Positions 25,008-33,074 of a stretch of DNA of 64,000 nt are shown here, one piece after another. The notes below the pieces were generated by a model, which saw nothing but the letters and a program-made list of their open reading frames with translations, searched no databases and had not been told where the DNA came from. The translations under genes and the position numbers were made by a program. The stretch is from Arbacia lixula. Its lineage: Eukaryota; Echinodermata; Echinoidea; Arbacioida; Arbaciidae. Position 1 is the stretch's first letter, and each line of letters begins with the position of its first letter. The stretch lies in the NCBI GenBank assembly GCA_963669155.1, contig OZ022593.1:14004473-14068472 (forward strand), given 5' to 3'.

Positions 25008-27385
25008 GTCACTATTAGTCCTTCCTCTCTTTAAAGGTATCACTCCACCTCCCCTTCAAGATAACTCTGTTGCCTAGGCAACACTCCTTCCTCCATCCTC
25101 TACCTCTTTCCTCACACAACCTAGCCCTCATACACGAATCACAAAGACAGAAAATGTAAGCTAGTAGTAGTAATGATAATGGGACATGTCATCATGAAAG
25201 AAACATTCTACATGGAAGGTCATCACTATTCACAGGTCCTAACTGTAGGCTTGTTTGCTCTCAATATTATACTATCCAAATAAGAATTGGACCATGACTC
25301 ATGATTAATTAACTTCTTTTTTGACCTCCAAACTGTTGTACACTTTACAAACTATTAACAATTAAACCACAAGTCAAGCTCATTTACATGTAATTTGCTG
25401 TATAATTGTTTTGTTTTTTTTATAACACAGGTACATGTATTAAGACAAGTTACATGTGTCTCCATGTACTGTACATGCAGGAAAGTTCATGAGGATGATC
25501 ACATTTTGCCCTTAAGTTAGAATCAGGTAATGGGTAATTAAGTCTTTGGATAGGACCCAATTAGATTATACAGTCTATACCAGATGAACTTAACATTTCA
25601 AGCAAGGCTACAAGCACTTCCTACATGTCTGCACACAGGCAACAGTACGAAATCCTCAACAATTCAAATAAGTTTTTCTATTATTATTATTACTTTGTTC
25701 TCTTTACCGTTGCTAGTTTGTCTGTGCTGCAATGCTCACACACACTTGCTGTACACACACCATTCACTGTTGTGCACCTTAGCATATGAAAAAAAATGAT
25801 ATTAGACTTGTGCAAGATCGTGACTATCAGAGTTTTACAAAGCTTGGTTAGGACCGCCACCAATTGCAGCGCCCTCTATAAATGATATCGCGCCATAAGA
25901 GCTCAGTATCATATTATGCCTAAACAGAGACAGTATTTTCCTTCTTCAGAAGTTAACTTACCTTTAGCCCTGATGGGACATTTTCATAATACTGCAATAG
26001 TACAGAGGTTGTACTTGTAGAGGCAATTTCCTTGCACGCATCAAAACACCATTCACACCTATACTACAGCTCAAAGGAATTGTCATAGGGAAAGGGAAAG
26101 GAAAGAAAGGGAAGGAACCGCAGTTTTAAACCGTGGTATATTTTGTCCAGTTCACATGAAGCACAATACTTTAAAGCATCATGTTTCATGCCGAACTGCA
26201 TAAAATATACCACAGTTTAAAAATGTGGCTCCTTCCCTTTCCCTTTCCCTATGCCAATTCCTTTGAGCTGTAGTGTAGATCTTTTACATGAAGAATGTTT
26301 TAAATTTATGCTCTAACACTTTCACAAATACTGCAGGATTGATGTCCACCAATAAGTAGTAGTGCATGCTCTTTGCAAGCTATTCACACCAGACGCCTAA
26401 AACAGCAAAGTGAATCATAACATTTCCAGAGCTGTACAGTATTTTGCGTATGCAGTTGATAAGATTTGCTATTGGTTTTATGTATGGCAGCATTTGCCCT
26501 GGGCTAGGTTTTAATTTGCAAAATACCTTGATAAATGGAAGGAAGCAAATACTGTACACGCCATATATTAAGCAAGTCTAAATTTTTGCGAATTAGGACT
26601 TCTCAACAATTTCACAAGTGGTTAGATCGTGGTGTACTAGTACAGTTTGCACTACATGTGCGCCTGCAAAAAATTGTTAAATTCGTGAATAGCACCCGAG
26701 TCACAAAAATAAAAACACCCGGAAATATATGGCTTATACAGTACTGCATTATTTGACTTTGAGCGACTCTCATGTACTAGTACATGTACATGATGCATCA
26801 AAGTTGACGCAAATGTTGCGTTTATGTTGCGTTTATTATGTTGCTAGAAGTCTACATGAAGGTGTAGTATGAGAACACACCATAAGAGGAATGTACTCAC
26901 AATGGAAGAAATAAGTGGCAACATTGTCGATGATTTGTTCGTGAACTCTACGTAGAACTCTGAGAGTGAGACTACATATTTATTTTGGTTTTTGCTTGTC
27001 TATAACTTTGACTCGTTAAACTTACCCAAAATATAAAGTTGGCAAAGAACAGTGAGTACTTGGTGCAGAGGCTTATTTCTGAGGGAGCGCTGTTTGCCCG
27101 TTGCATTCTGGGTCTTTGTTGTGCTTGCTGCTTAGGAGGATTCTTGTTCTTATTCCTCCCTCGATTCTGTTGTGGCTGTTGTGGGACGCTCGCGGGCCTC
27201 TGTACGGAAGGCTGAGGGGTTATCGGTGGGGCAGACGCGGCAGGCTGAGGAGGTGGAGCGCCGTAGCCGCCTGCGTACTCTGATCCATACCCGGGGCCTT
27301 GTGAATAATAGGGGTGAGCTGCGGCGTGCTGATGAGGCGGTGGATTGGTGCTATAAGGCGGTGGGTTCCCGTAATAATCAGCCAT
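1090..27385 (-). CDS. Tetraspanin, TSPAN33/TSPAN14-like (5' part of gene, runs off window)
   Basis: Tetraspanins are four-helix membrane proteins that organise partner proteins in the plasma membrane; the C8 group (TSPAN5/10/14/15/17/33) escorts the ADAM10 protease. Minus-strand exons 27026-27385, 16131-16181, 13362-13508 and 1090-1164 join in phase 0 and give 211 residues. The TM1 region reads SLFFANFIFW then LAGVGLIGIGVWAW. TM2 reads FALVGVIIFFMATFGCIGAL followed by the family signature RENICLLKT, and TM3 begins YSTVLGLMLLLEVGGG. The long isoform starts with about 100 Pro/Gln-rich residues, far longer than usual for the family. A second first exon near 21.1 kb offers a 12-residue N-terminus. 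The large extracellular loop with its CCG motif, TM4 and the stop codon are not in the window. Membership of the tetraspanin family is firm; the exact subfamily is inferred from the TM1 and RENICLL similarity. Confidence 0.9.
1248..1770. mobile_element. Tc1/mariner-like non-autonomous element
   Basis: The ends CAGTTGGCAGCAAAATT and its near-complement form inverted repeats of more than 35 bp with a CCCCCCTCTCATT core. TA dinucleotides flank both ends (1246-1247 and 1771-1772), as expected for Tc1/mariner insertion. The 523-bp interior has no transposase frame. Confidence 0.8.
3121..3470. mobile_element. TIR element with TCA target duplication
   Basis: Ends are GGGCGTGTTTATCAACT and the complement of GGCCGTGTTTATCAACT, flanked by TCA at 3118-3120 and 3471-3473. 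The interior is built of AAACGCGTTTAAA-type palindromes. A three-base duplication and GG-rich ends suggest a PIF/Harbinger-type MITE; this class call is inference. Confidence 0.65.
3903..4430. mobile_element. TTAA-flanked 528-bp MITE, copy 1
   Basis: Begins TTAAAGACAGCCAGTCCC and ends with the complement of TTAAAGATTGTCCGTCCC, so there are short imperfect inverted ends bordered by TTAA. The copy at 18535-19062 is the same length and nearly identical in reverse orientation. A small palindrome, CTTTTTTCGT-GGT-ACGAAAAAAG, sits inside. No coding frame is seen. Confidence 0.8.
6016..6880. repeat. Tandem repeat of about 125 bp, split by a LINE-like tail
   Basis: Units share the order TTTCTGATCC, AACTGACAAA, TCTAGTAATCTA, ATCATTCTGC, then ACTACAGC-AGACC and TTTATTGAATAG. 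About four diverged units are visible. Between about 6079 and 6420 the array is interrupted by AT-rich DNA ending in ATTTACAATTTACAATTT, which looks like the 3' end and tail of a LINE or SINE. Confidence 0.65.
7139..7323. mobile_element. GGTGTTTCACCAAGCTG foldback element, copy a
   Basis: Near-perfect inverted repeat of about 80 bp per arm, starting GGAGGTGTTTTACCAAGC and ending in its complement. Inner arms share ACTTTACGAACGACTGG and CCCTTCTTGTGCTAA. Other copies are at 14028-14989, 28495-28805 and 46437-46623. Confidence 0.85.
7440..7800. repeat. G-tract minisatellite, about 95-bp unit
   Basis: Four head-to-tail units of T-run/G-run, then GAGGTTTGATATCATGAAAT, GCACATCCT, CATGTAGATATTGCTGT. 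The G runs reach 12 bases and could form G-quadruplexes. Confidence 0.75.
7911..8423. mobile_element. GTCTTCATTAGC inverted-repeat element
   Basis: Left end AGGTGCGTCTTCATTAGC and right end the complement of AGGGGTGTCTTCATTAGC. The interior is rich in AGCTAGCTATTTTG motifs in both orientations and carries a CpG-rich middle. No transposase frame is present. Confidence 0.7.
8734..8798. repeat. TG microsatellite
   Basis: About 32 uninterrupted TG dinucleotides. Confidence 0.95.
9095..10467. mobile_element. CAGGGCTCTACAAA inverted-repeat transposon, 1.4 kb
   Basis: Starts CAGGGCTCTACAAA and ends TTTTGTAGAGCCCTG. Subterminal zones on both sides carry clustered CACTTGCCCG words and their complement CGGGCAAGTG. 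CGTGT occurs immediately outside both ends, a possible 5-bp target duplication. The ends resemble hAT-type CAGGG termini, but no transposase is visible, so the element is non-autonomous. Confidence 0.75.
12570..13266. mobile_element. CAGGGAKGTGTTAGGAA element, copy 1
   Basis: About 0.7 kb with ends CAGGGAGGTGTTAGGAAG and complement of CAGGGATGTGTTATGGAAG. It is related to the reversed element at 56912-57637, sharing the inner word GGACAAGCGAAAT. It lies about 100 bp from tetraspanin exon D. Confidence 0.7.
13362..13508 (-). CDS. Tetraspanin exon D (small loop and TM2)
   Basis: Forty-nine codons beginning GFFGNLEQFVSSWYLDPVLW cover the short extracellular loop, then TM2 and the conserved cytoplasmic GCIGALRENICLLKT. 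The acceptor is ttcag and the donor gtgagt, both in phase 0. The L-RE-ICLL signature is diagnostic for tetraspanins. Confidence 0.93.
14028..14989. mobile_element. GGTGTTTCACCAAGCTG foldback element, copy b, interrupted
   Basis: The arms (14028-14123 and about 14930-14989) match the family, and the inner flanks match the longer copy at 28495-28805. The middle is interrupted by a complete TTAA element (14250-14894). Confidence 0.85.
14250..14894. mobile_element. AGGTCCCCTGTCATCAA TTAA element, copy 1 (nested)
   Basis: A 645-bp near-complete palindrome bordered by TTAA on both sides. Ends are AGGTCCCCTGTCATCAAAAT and its complement; inner arms include the GACATCATCA and GGCGGG blocks. It sits inside copy b of the GGTGTTTCACC family. 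The 63-residue ORF at 14434-14625 recurs in copy 2 because the element recurs, not because it is a gene. Confidence 0.85.
15634..15708 (-). pseudogene. tRNA-Thr(GGT)-like sequence, tRNA pseudogene or SINE head
   Basis: On the minus strand GAACTAG and CTGGTTC pair as a 7-bp acceptor stem. A D-arm with TAGC and TGGTTA, a five-pair anticodon stem closing the loop CCGGTAA, and a T-arm with GGTTCAAATCC follow. The anticodon would read GGT. Base 33 is C instead of the invariant T, and one T-stem pair is mismatched, so this is probably a pseudogene or the head of a tRNA-derived SINE. It lies in a tetraspanin intron. Confidence 0.6.
16131..16181 (-). CDS. Tetraspanin exon C (second half of TM1)
   Basis: Seventeen codons, LAGVGLIGIGVWAWLDR, lie between a ttgcag acceptor and a gtaagt donor, phase 0 at both sides. 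FW from either first exon followed by LAGVGLIGIGVWAW reproduces the TM1 pattern of TSPAN14-type proteins. The exon is too short to show up as a long ORF; it was found from the splice sites and the family pattern. Confidence 0.88.
16921..17150. mobile_element. GCTCAAAGGAATTGGCAT foldback element, copy 1
   Basis: Two arms of about 110 bp pair almost perfectly. Each arm runs GCTCAAAGGAATTGGCAT, a GGGAAA purine tract, CCGCAGTTTTAAACYGCGG, TTTTGTCCAGTTCAGCAT and ATGATGC. The loop is only about 15 bp. Confidence 0.9.
18228..18461. mobile_element. GCTCAAAGGAATTGGCAT foldback element, copy 2
   Basis: Complete two-arm copy. The ends TACTACAGCTC and its counterpart GAGCTGGAGTG are bordered by TA. Confidence 0.9.
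18535..19062. mobile_element. TTAA-flanked 528-bp MITE, copy 2
   Basis: Reverse-complement copy of 3903-4430, identical in length with scattered substitutions. Both ends carry TTAA, consistent with a piggyBac-like insertion preference. Confidence 0.8.
20300..20411. mobile_element. GCTCAAAGGAATTGGCAT foldback element, half copy
   Basis: Only the right arm is present, from ATGTTCCATGCTGAACTGG to GAGCTGGAGTG. The left arm is absent, so this copy cannot fold on itself. Confidence 0.85.
20551..22850. repeat. Diverged direct duplication (20551-20860 and 22525-22850)
   Basis: Two segments about 2 kb apart share ordered blocks such as ATAAAAGACAATCAATC, CCATTGTGTG, CATATGGTC, TTTCATTGATTGA, GTAGTCCCA and AGTATAATGTG. 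Exon B lies between them. The intervening DNA (20861-22524) is not obviously duplicated. Confidence 0.6.
21106..21186 (-). CDS. Tetraspanin alternative first coding exon B (short N-terminus)
   Basis: It encodes MGWPDNAPSEISLTTKYLLF plus FTNFVFW (27 residues) and ends at a gtgagt donor. The phase is the same as exon A, so it can splice to the exon at 16131-16181. It is clearly a duplicate of the 3' end of exon A: APSEISL, TKY, LFF and NF-FW are shared. Homology continues upstream of the Met (NPPPEQQEQG against NPPKQQAQQR in exon A), but an in-frame TAA at 21244-21246 closes the frame. This isoform must therefore start at 21186 or be a decayed copy. The conserved frame and donor favour use as an alternative first exon. 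An AG acceptor near 21265 could join a noncoding 5' exon. Confidence 0.65.
23147..23186. repeat. ATC microsatellite
   Basis: About 13 perfect ATC units. Confidence 0.95.
23899..24128. mobile_element. GCTCAAAGGAATTGGCAT foldback element, copy 4
   Basis: Complete two-arm copy ending GAGCTGTAGTG. Confidence 0.9.
24762..25015. repeat. CT microsatellite cluster
   Basis: A short CT run at 24762-24780 is followed by a long interrupted CT array from about 24873 to 25010. Apparent Leu/Ser-rich or Arg/Glu-rich frames here are repeat artefacts. Confidence 0.95.
25069..25082. promoter_or_regulatory. Perfect X-box palindrome (RFX-type site)
   Basis: GTTGCCTAGGCAAC is a perfect 14-bp inverted repeat and fits the RFX consensus GTNRCC-N2-RGYAAC exactly. 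It lies in the tetraspanin intron, about 2 kb downstream of first exon A in the direction of transcription and about 4 kb upstream of exon B. It sits just after a long CT microsatellite. RFX factors commonly control ciliary genes; that it controls this tetraspanin is inference. Confidence 0.55.
26062..26275. mobile_element. GCTCAAAGGAATTGGCAT foldback element, copy 5
   Basis: Complete copy with TACTACAGCTC at the left, GAGCTGTAGTG at the right, and TA outside both ends. The arms are slightly shorter and more diverged than in copies 1 and 2. Confidence 0.9.
27026..27385 (-). CDS. Tetraspanin first coding exon A (long N-terminus)
   Basis: It encodes 120 residues from ATG at 27385 to a gtaagt donor just below 27026. 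Residues 1-93 are low complexity, rich in Pro, Gln, Tyr and Ala. They include a PPPY motif (residues 8-11) of the PPxY class bound by WW domains. Residues 96-101 (RANSAP) fit an R-x-x-S-x-P pattern of the kind bound by 14-3-3 proteins when phosphorylated. Residues 101-120 (PSEISLCTKYSLFFANFIFW) start the first membrane helix. The ATG is the first in an open frame and the reading frame stays open through the whole exon. Function of the extension is inference. Confidence 0.85.
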
Positions 27386-28494
27386 GATGAACGATAAATC
27401 TACAGTCCCTTACAAAAGTGTAAAAGGAGAATTAACGCATGCGAGTCGCGACCTTATCAGCAGGAAATTATGGAATTCCCTCATAGATGTTCAACCGATA
27501 AGGCAGCCGTGGTAATCACACATTCGTTCCCGACCTTCCTGCTGCCCAGTTAATGACCCCTTTTGTCAAATCCGAGCAAGTGCACTTCGAATATTTCAGT
27601 TGAGCTCGCCGCTGTTTTACCTATTCCAACATGTAAGCTTCATCCTTGAACGATGGATGTACCTTCCGACAGTTTATCAATTCCACAATGTGTCACAGAA
27701 ATGTCAAATTTTATCTCCGAATTCCAGACTCTACCGCAGGCTGCTGGAACACAATTAACGATAGAACAAACACTACATGTATATGTAGTTTGGGTCACCA
27801 TCGCATCGCGTACGTACCGCGATCGCACATTTATTGCATGCACAATCATACTTGCTAAATTTGACAACAAAGCGTGTTGTACACGTCGAAGTTCATGAAG
27901 GCATGTAACCCACTTTTTTATGAATATTTCTTTTTCCAAGAGGTAAAATTCAATATTGTTTATTAATCCAGACATTTTTTCCCCTTCAAGTTCTACACAA
28001 CTACAGTAGCGTTAGGTAATGTAACTTCTTCCTGATTGAAGAACCATAGAAATGCAAGACCACTTTTTCAAAATACATTGTAAATGTAAGTTATGTGTGT
28101 CAAGCATGCTTGTTTAGTATAAATATATTATAATTTTCTTTTCATGAATTTAATCTTAACATTACCATCTGCATGAAGGTGAGTAGAAGGCCAACAAGGG
28201 TTTCAAGGCCTGGTAATGTGAGAGTCAATCAACCCCTTTGGGGGAAACACATTAATAAATTTAACCCATTTTGAAACAAAGATAACTGTGTCGGGAGAGA
28301 GGTACAAATTAAATCTTTGGATATGATATGGAGGCATAATTTTGTTTCACGCCAAAGTTAAACTCTTTTGAGCTCTTGTTCTTGTACATGTTGACGCTTA
28401 ACCCTTTGGGTACCAGGTAAACGATTGCTCAATATAGCAACAAAACTTGACCAAAAAAATCACATGTGGAGCTCAGAGAGTTAAAGACATCCCG

Positions 28495-28805
28495 GGGGTG
28501 TTTCACCAAGCTGCTCGTAAGCTACGCACGACTTTACGCAAGTGACCCCTAGATTGTGCTAAATCAGATAGGCCTACCCCAAATTGTTCCTTTACAATGG
28601 GAATTAATGTTCAACAATCCTAATCAAATTTTACAAATCATAAACTTTGTATTGATATGCTTGTTAACAATTTCCTTTTACAGATTTTAACTTAGGTTGG
28701 CTGATGGGAATCAACATCATTGAGAATTTGCACAAAAATACATTACCAGTCGTGTGCGTTAAGTCGTTGGTAGCTGCTTATGAACACCTTGGTGAAATAC
28801 CACAT
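28495..28805. mobile_element. GGTGTTTCACCAAGCTG foldback element, copy c (uninterrupted long form)
   Basis: Arms begin GGGGGTGTTTCACCAAGCTG and end in a diverged complement. The inner AT-rich region matches the inner flanks of copy b (AACAATCCTAAT, GACAAATCATAA-like and GCTGATGGGAATCA blocks) but lacks the nested insert. Confidence 0.75.
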
Positions 28806-30204
28806 GGGCGATTTCGAATATAAAAGCCCCGCAATACCAAAAAGAGCGGTCAATTAAAAAAAAAAATAAGCCCTGAGAAATAATTAAAGAATTGTATTAT
28901 TTTTTCTCCATACGGTAAAATGAATCAGGGTGTCAGTTCCATAACTTTAGATTTGGAAAGAAGTTTCCATAAATATTATTTTGTAGTTTGTCTGCAGTTT
29001 AGTGACCACACTACTGTAGTAGTGTGTACTGGACTATTTTTTTGTTAGACGACCAGTGAATTAATCAGTCAATGAGAGTTTTCAGTTACTTTTGCGTGAT
29101 AATGAAATGATAAAGATACGTAATTGTTCTTCTTTTATTCAGTTATCCATATACATCTTTTGTTCAGATTTGCAACTCGTCCTTTTTTCTTTTCTTTTTC
29201 ATAATTCCCCGACTATTTGAATCTCTGGATACAACATTGAAGCAATCATTGAATTTATTATTTGAATTAAATTAGCATCCATTTTATTTAGCACCTTCTG
29301 TGTTGAAATACTACCCGACCCTGAGTTGAATGGGGATGACGTCATACGATGCGATTAGAGGGCGCACCCACGTATTTTATTGCATTGTGTTGGTCTACTG
29401 GTATTGCACAAAATCCTATGGATCATCCTATGAGTATTTTCCCATTCCATTTTCTCCCTTCACATCTCTGCCCCGAGAACAAATCTTAACATATCACTGT
29501 TATTCCCGTTACCCGCTCCATTTCCCTTTCCGACTCAATCGCACTCAAGCACAGATACAAGCCCTTTTTCTGGTAGACTAGTCGGTTCCACGGTACACAC
29601 TTCGGACAGTGCATAGAAAGACCGCATAAGGGAGACATGAAATATGGTCTTTAAGTACAGGTAATTTCAACACAGGTTTCAAAGGAAATAGCGAATGTGG
29701 TCCTTAAAGACAGGTGGCATTTCTATACAGATGGTTTAATTTAATATATTTTCATCTATTCATTCCCACTCGATCCTTTAATTCTCATCTCGTTCACTCA
29801 ATCTTTCCTACTCTCTTCTCCTTCTCTCACTTCACGGTTGTACGTACATGTATATAATCATTCTTGATGTAACTTAATTTCTGTAACATTACTATCATTA
29901 TGTGCCAACATCATTGCAAGGAATACTGTATTTTTTCAATTCAAGTGTACGTTATCATAAAAGGTTGCAAAAAATGATACATCAAATAACAAGGGATATA
30001 CAAGCCACTAGATGCAAGACTCTCTTTACAAATTGTTGGATGTTAATAACTTTATTGCCATAATATATAAATGTTGCACTTGAACTTGCACTTATTTATG
30101 TTATATTTTTATACTCAAACAATGGTACTCCTATTGATGTACATTACCACTTATATTGACTTCAGTTTATAAACAATTATATAAAATTAGAAGACACATG
30201 CATA

Positions 30205-30271
30205 AACAGACACAATCACACACACCCACACACACTCATACAAACACACACCCACACACATCCATTGTCTC

Positions 30272-30332
<61 letters not shown>
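30205..30332. repeat. CA and CT microsatellites
   Basis: Interrupted CACACA runs are followed by about 32 CT units. Confidence 0.95.
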
Positions 30333-30335
<3 letters not shown>

Positions 30336-31094
30336 CATGTGCACATGCAAAATATTTGAAATGTCACATAGCCAAATAGTACTTCAATGGAAAAAAATGG
30401 CAAAATACTCAATTCAAATATAACAGGCCAGAAGGCTGTTGTGTACTACAATGAGAAACTATGAAAACAAGAAAAAGCAGATGGAACGAAGTGGGCAAAA
30501 TCACCCCCATTAAAGTAGATGTTATTCTCCTTGAAATGTATGTGTCTCTAAAATCTACTAAGTAGTGCCAATTCAACAGTATATGGAACAAAATATTTGA
30601 GTCAAATTGGACAGATATGTTGTTCTTGTGTTTCACGCTGCGTTTTACTGAATGTGTTTATGTGTTTAAAACAGATAATTAATACCAAAGCCAGATTTCC
30701 ACAACAGGTATCCATATTTTTTTTTTTTAAACTTTGTAATGGGACTGATATTCCTTAAAACTTCCCCAAATCATCATTCTTTTTTTCCCTATCAAATAGA
30801 ATTTTGCACAAGACGCATACCAGCTCTACGAAACACACATGTTCCACAGATAAACACACATACATAACAAGTTGGAAATTGTAGAGATATTTCATCAAAG
30901 TATATACATATGATAAGTAGAATTGTGTAAGATTTCATTAATTCCATGACCTTACTTGACTACAGTTTGAGAATTTAAGTACATAGCTGGAATAATATTG
31001 CAGACACATGTGCTGCTTAAATTTAATCTGAAAAGAATCCATAAGTAGCACTGCATTAAAGGTGATGCTTAAAGGAAATAAAATAAAATAAATA

Positions 31095-31168
31095 TAGTTG
31101 CATTCATCAGCATGAATATTGCACTCGTCTTCGACTTGTGCAATATTCATACTGATGAATGCAATATA
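31095..31168. repeat. Perfect-type hairpin, 27-bp stem
   Basis: TTGCATTCATCAGCATGAAT and TATTGCAC pair with GTGCAATA and TTCATACTGATGAATGCAA, with one mismatch. The loop is about 14 bases (CTCGTCTTCGACTT). It lies downstream of the small membrane protein gene and may be in its 3' UTR. Confidence 0.8.
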
Positions 31169-31781
31169 TCTGATATACCACTCAAGTGCATCCAATATAT
31201 TTGCACGATAATAATGAAACTGTCATTGTGACAATTTTAAAGTAACAACATCATTCAACTCATAATTCCAGTGAGTTTGTTAAAATGAGAACATACCATA
31301 TTGCTAAAGGAGGATGAAATCCTGCAAAATTCATTAAAAATTGACTGACAGCAGCAAGAAAAGAAAAAAAAGATTGGTAACAGTTTGAGGAAAATCACAC
31401 CCATTATAAGGAAGTTGTGATTTTTTAAAAATAATAACAACTAGCAATGACTTCTGCTCCCTGACCTTCAAGGGCAACTCCATTAATCTGAAATGACTAC
31501 TGTACTCAATTGTTATTATTCGTATTCACCATTTGTAAACAAGACAATCATAATGATCAGAGAATCACTTGCCTATCTTCAATTAGTGATTCAGATTTTG
31601 AAATACAAGTAACATCCTTATGATATCACTGACGTGTGATTTTTCTCAAACTTATGCTTATCTGTTTCTCAATTACTTTTCTGCTTTTATGCAAGTCAAC
31701 ATATTAAAGGTGGTTTAATTCCCCTTCAAGAATCAAACATTTTGCTATAAAAATTTGTTTATAAATCATGAAGTAAGGGGC

Positions 31782-31895
31782 CTAGTTCATGACTAAGACA
31801 GATGTGAAGATTCCCTCCAGTAGTATGCAGAAGCCCATGAAATACAGGAACCATGACTTCTCCTTGGCCAGGCTTCCCTTTCTCACCATCGGAAT
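31782..31895 (-). CDS. Small membrane protein exon 4 with stop
   Basis: Thirty-seven codons from IPMVRKGSLAKEKS to SVLVMN and a TAG stop at 31782-31784, after a ttgcag acceptor. Confidence 0.78.
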   Translation of the reverse strand: MPMVRKGSLAKEKSWFLYFMGFCILLEGIFTSVLVMN

Positions 31896-33036
31896 CTGCA
31901 AGCACAAAGGACAGAATGAATATCAAAATAGATATCAATAACCTAACCATATTCTGAACAGAGGTTTAATGCAATCAGTGTTGTAAAACTGGACTAACTT
32001 TATGGGATGCCAAATAAAACATCCTGAAACATTATCATTGATTCAATATAATTGATTTTGTCCTTAGAATCACTACATGTGTACTGAGTGTGTCCACTCA
32101 ATAATTAAAGCCAATAATTGAAATCACCCACTGTTGTGATTCTGTGATGAAAATCGATGATTTTGTGACAGCATCAGATGATTTATTTTGTGCCCCATAG
32201 AGTTAGTCTAAGTCAAGTACCCGGTCTGATTCAAACCATCCTTGTGATGGGCCATAGTCAACATGACAATGAAACATAACTAGGCAAAAAGTTATAAATA
32301 AATGCCATGGCATTATTGAGATTAAAGAAACATAACATATTATCTGTTTGAAAAATTGTCTGTGATTTCCTTATCTTTAAGAAAATACACAAAAAGGATG
32401 TCATATGAGGAGAAAAAAAGGAGAGAAGGCTAAAATGTGAACTCTCTACAGACCACTGAGGCATTATTGCACCTATTCAGTTATATGCACATAACCGTAT
32501 AGCGGCACTTTTCCCTGTGGAATAGGGGTTAAAAACTAGAAGTAAATTTCCTTGTTGGACTGGGAGCTGACTCTTAAAGTTTGATACTACAGTGGAGAGA
32601 GTTTTCATTGCGATGACAACCAAAAACCACCCATGACTGCCCCAAAATCAGCAGATTCCTACGCACATAAACACAGCAGAATGACTGTTAAATCTTTAGG
32701 CGCCATGTGTGTATTTTTTCATGAAGAATACCCAGCACTCCGTTAAAACCAGGCATACGATCAGAGGTCTTTCCAGTTTGCCACACCTACGCTGTGGAAT
32801 AAACTTCCAGACTTTTTTCGACAATCTAATACTGAGGATCAATTTCGCACCAAATTGGAGTCATTTTTGTTTGTCTTAATCAATTTATCTTTGCTTAAAT
32901 ATGGTTCTATTTCTTTCTCTTTTTATCTTTTATGTGCACTGAGACTTAACTCTAAAATTGCGCTATATAAGAATGGGTTATTATCATTATTATTATTAGT
33001 AGTAGTAGTAGTAGCAGCAGTAGTAGTAGTAGGAGC

Positions 33037-33074
<38 letters not shown>

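Larger units (their letters stand above)
16182..27025 (-). other. Tetraspanin intron between first exons and exon C
   Basis: It contains exon B, four complete or partial copies of the GCTCAAAGG foldback family, a second TTAA 528-bp element, a duplicated 0.3-kb segment (20551-20860 and 22525-22850), CT and ATC microsatellites and an X-box. Minus-strand open frames between about 21258 and 21859 are compositionally complex but overlap in different frames and match no family I recognise. Confidence 0.6.
27386..31781. other. Intergenic: tetraspanin 5' flank to 3' end of membrane protein gene
   Basis: The first few hundred bases above 27385 are comparatively CpG-rich and hold a GATA-type pair (CTTATC and TGATAAG) near 27450-27510; I see no clear TATA box. 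This is the likely promoter of tetraspanin isoform A. The rest holds a foldback element (28495-28805), CA/CT microsatellites (30205-30332), a hairpin (31095-31168) and otherwise AT-rich DNA, which must include the 3' UTR of the gene ending at 31782. Confidence 0.5.

Noticed and set aside
24834..25043. Arg/Glu-rich and Leu/Ser-rich frames
   Set aside because: Artefacts of the CT array; no splice sites or family pattern.
26901..26959. Possible minus-strand mini-exon with good acceptor (ctctcag) and donor (gtgagt)
   Set aside because: At 59 bp it would shift the frame between exons A and C. A 57-bp version would interrupt the TM1 helix. No family support.
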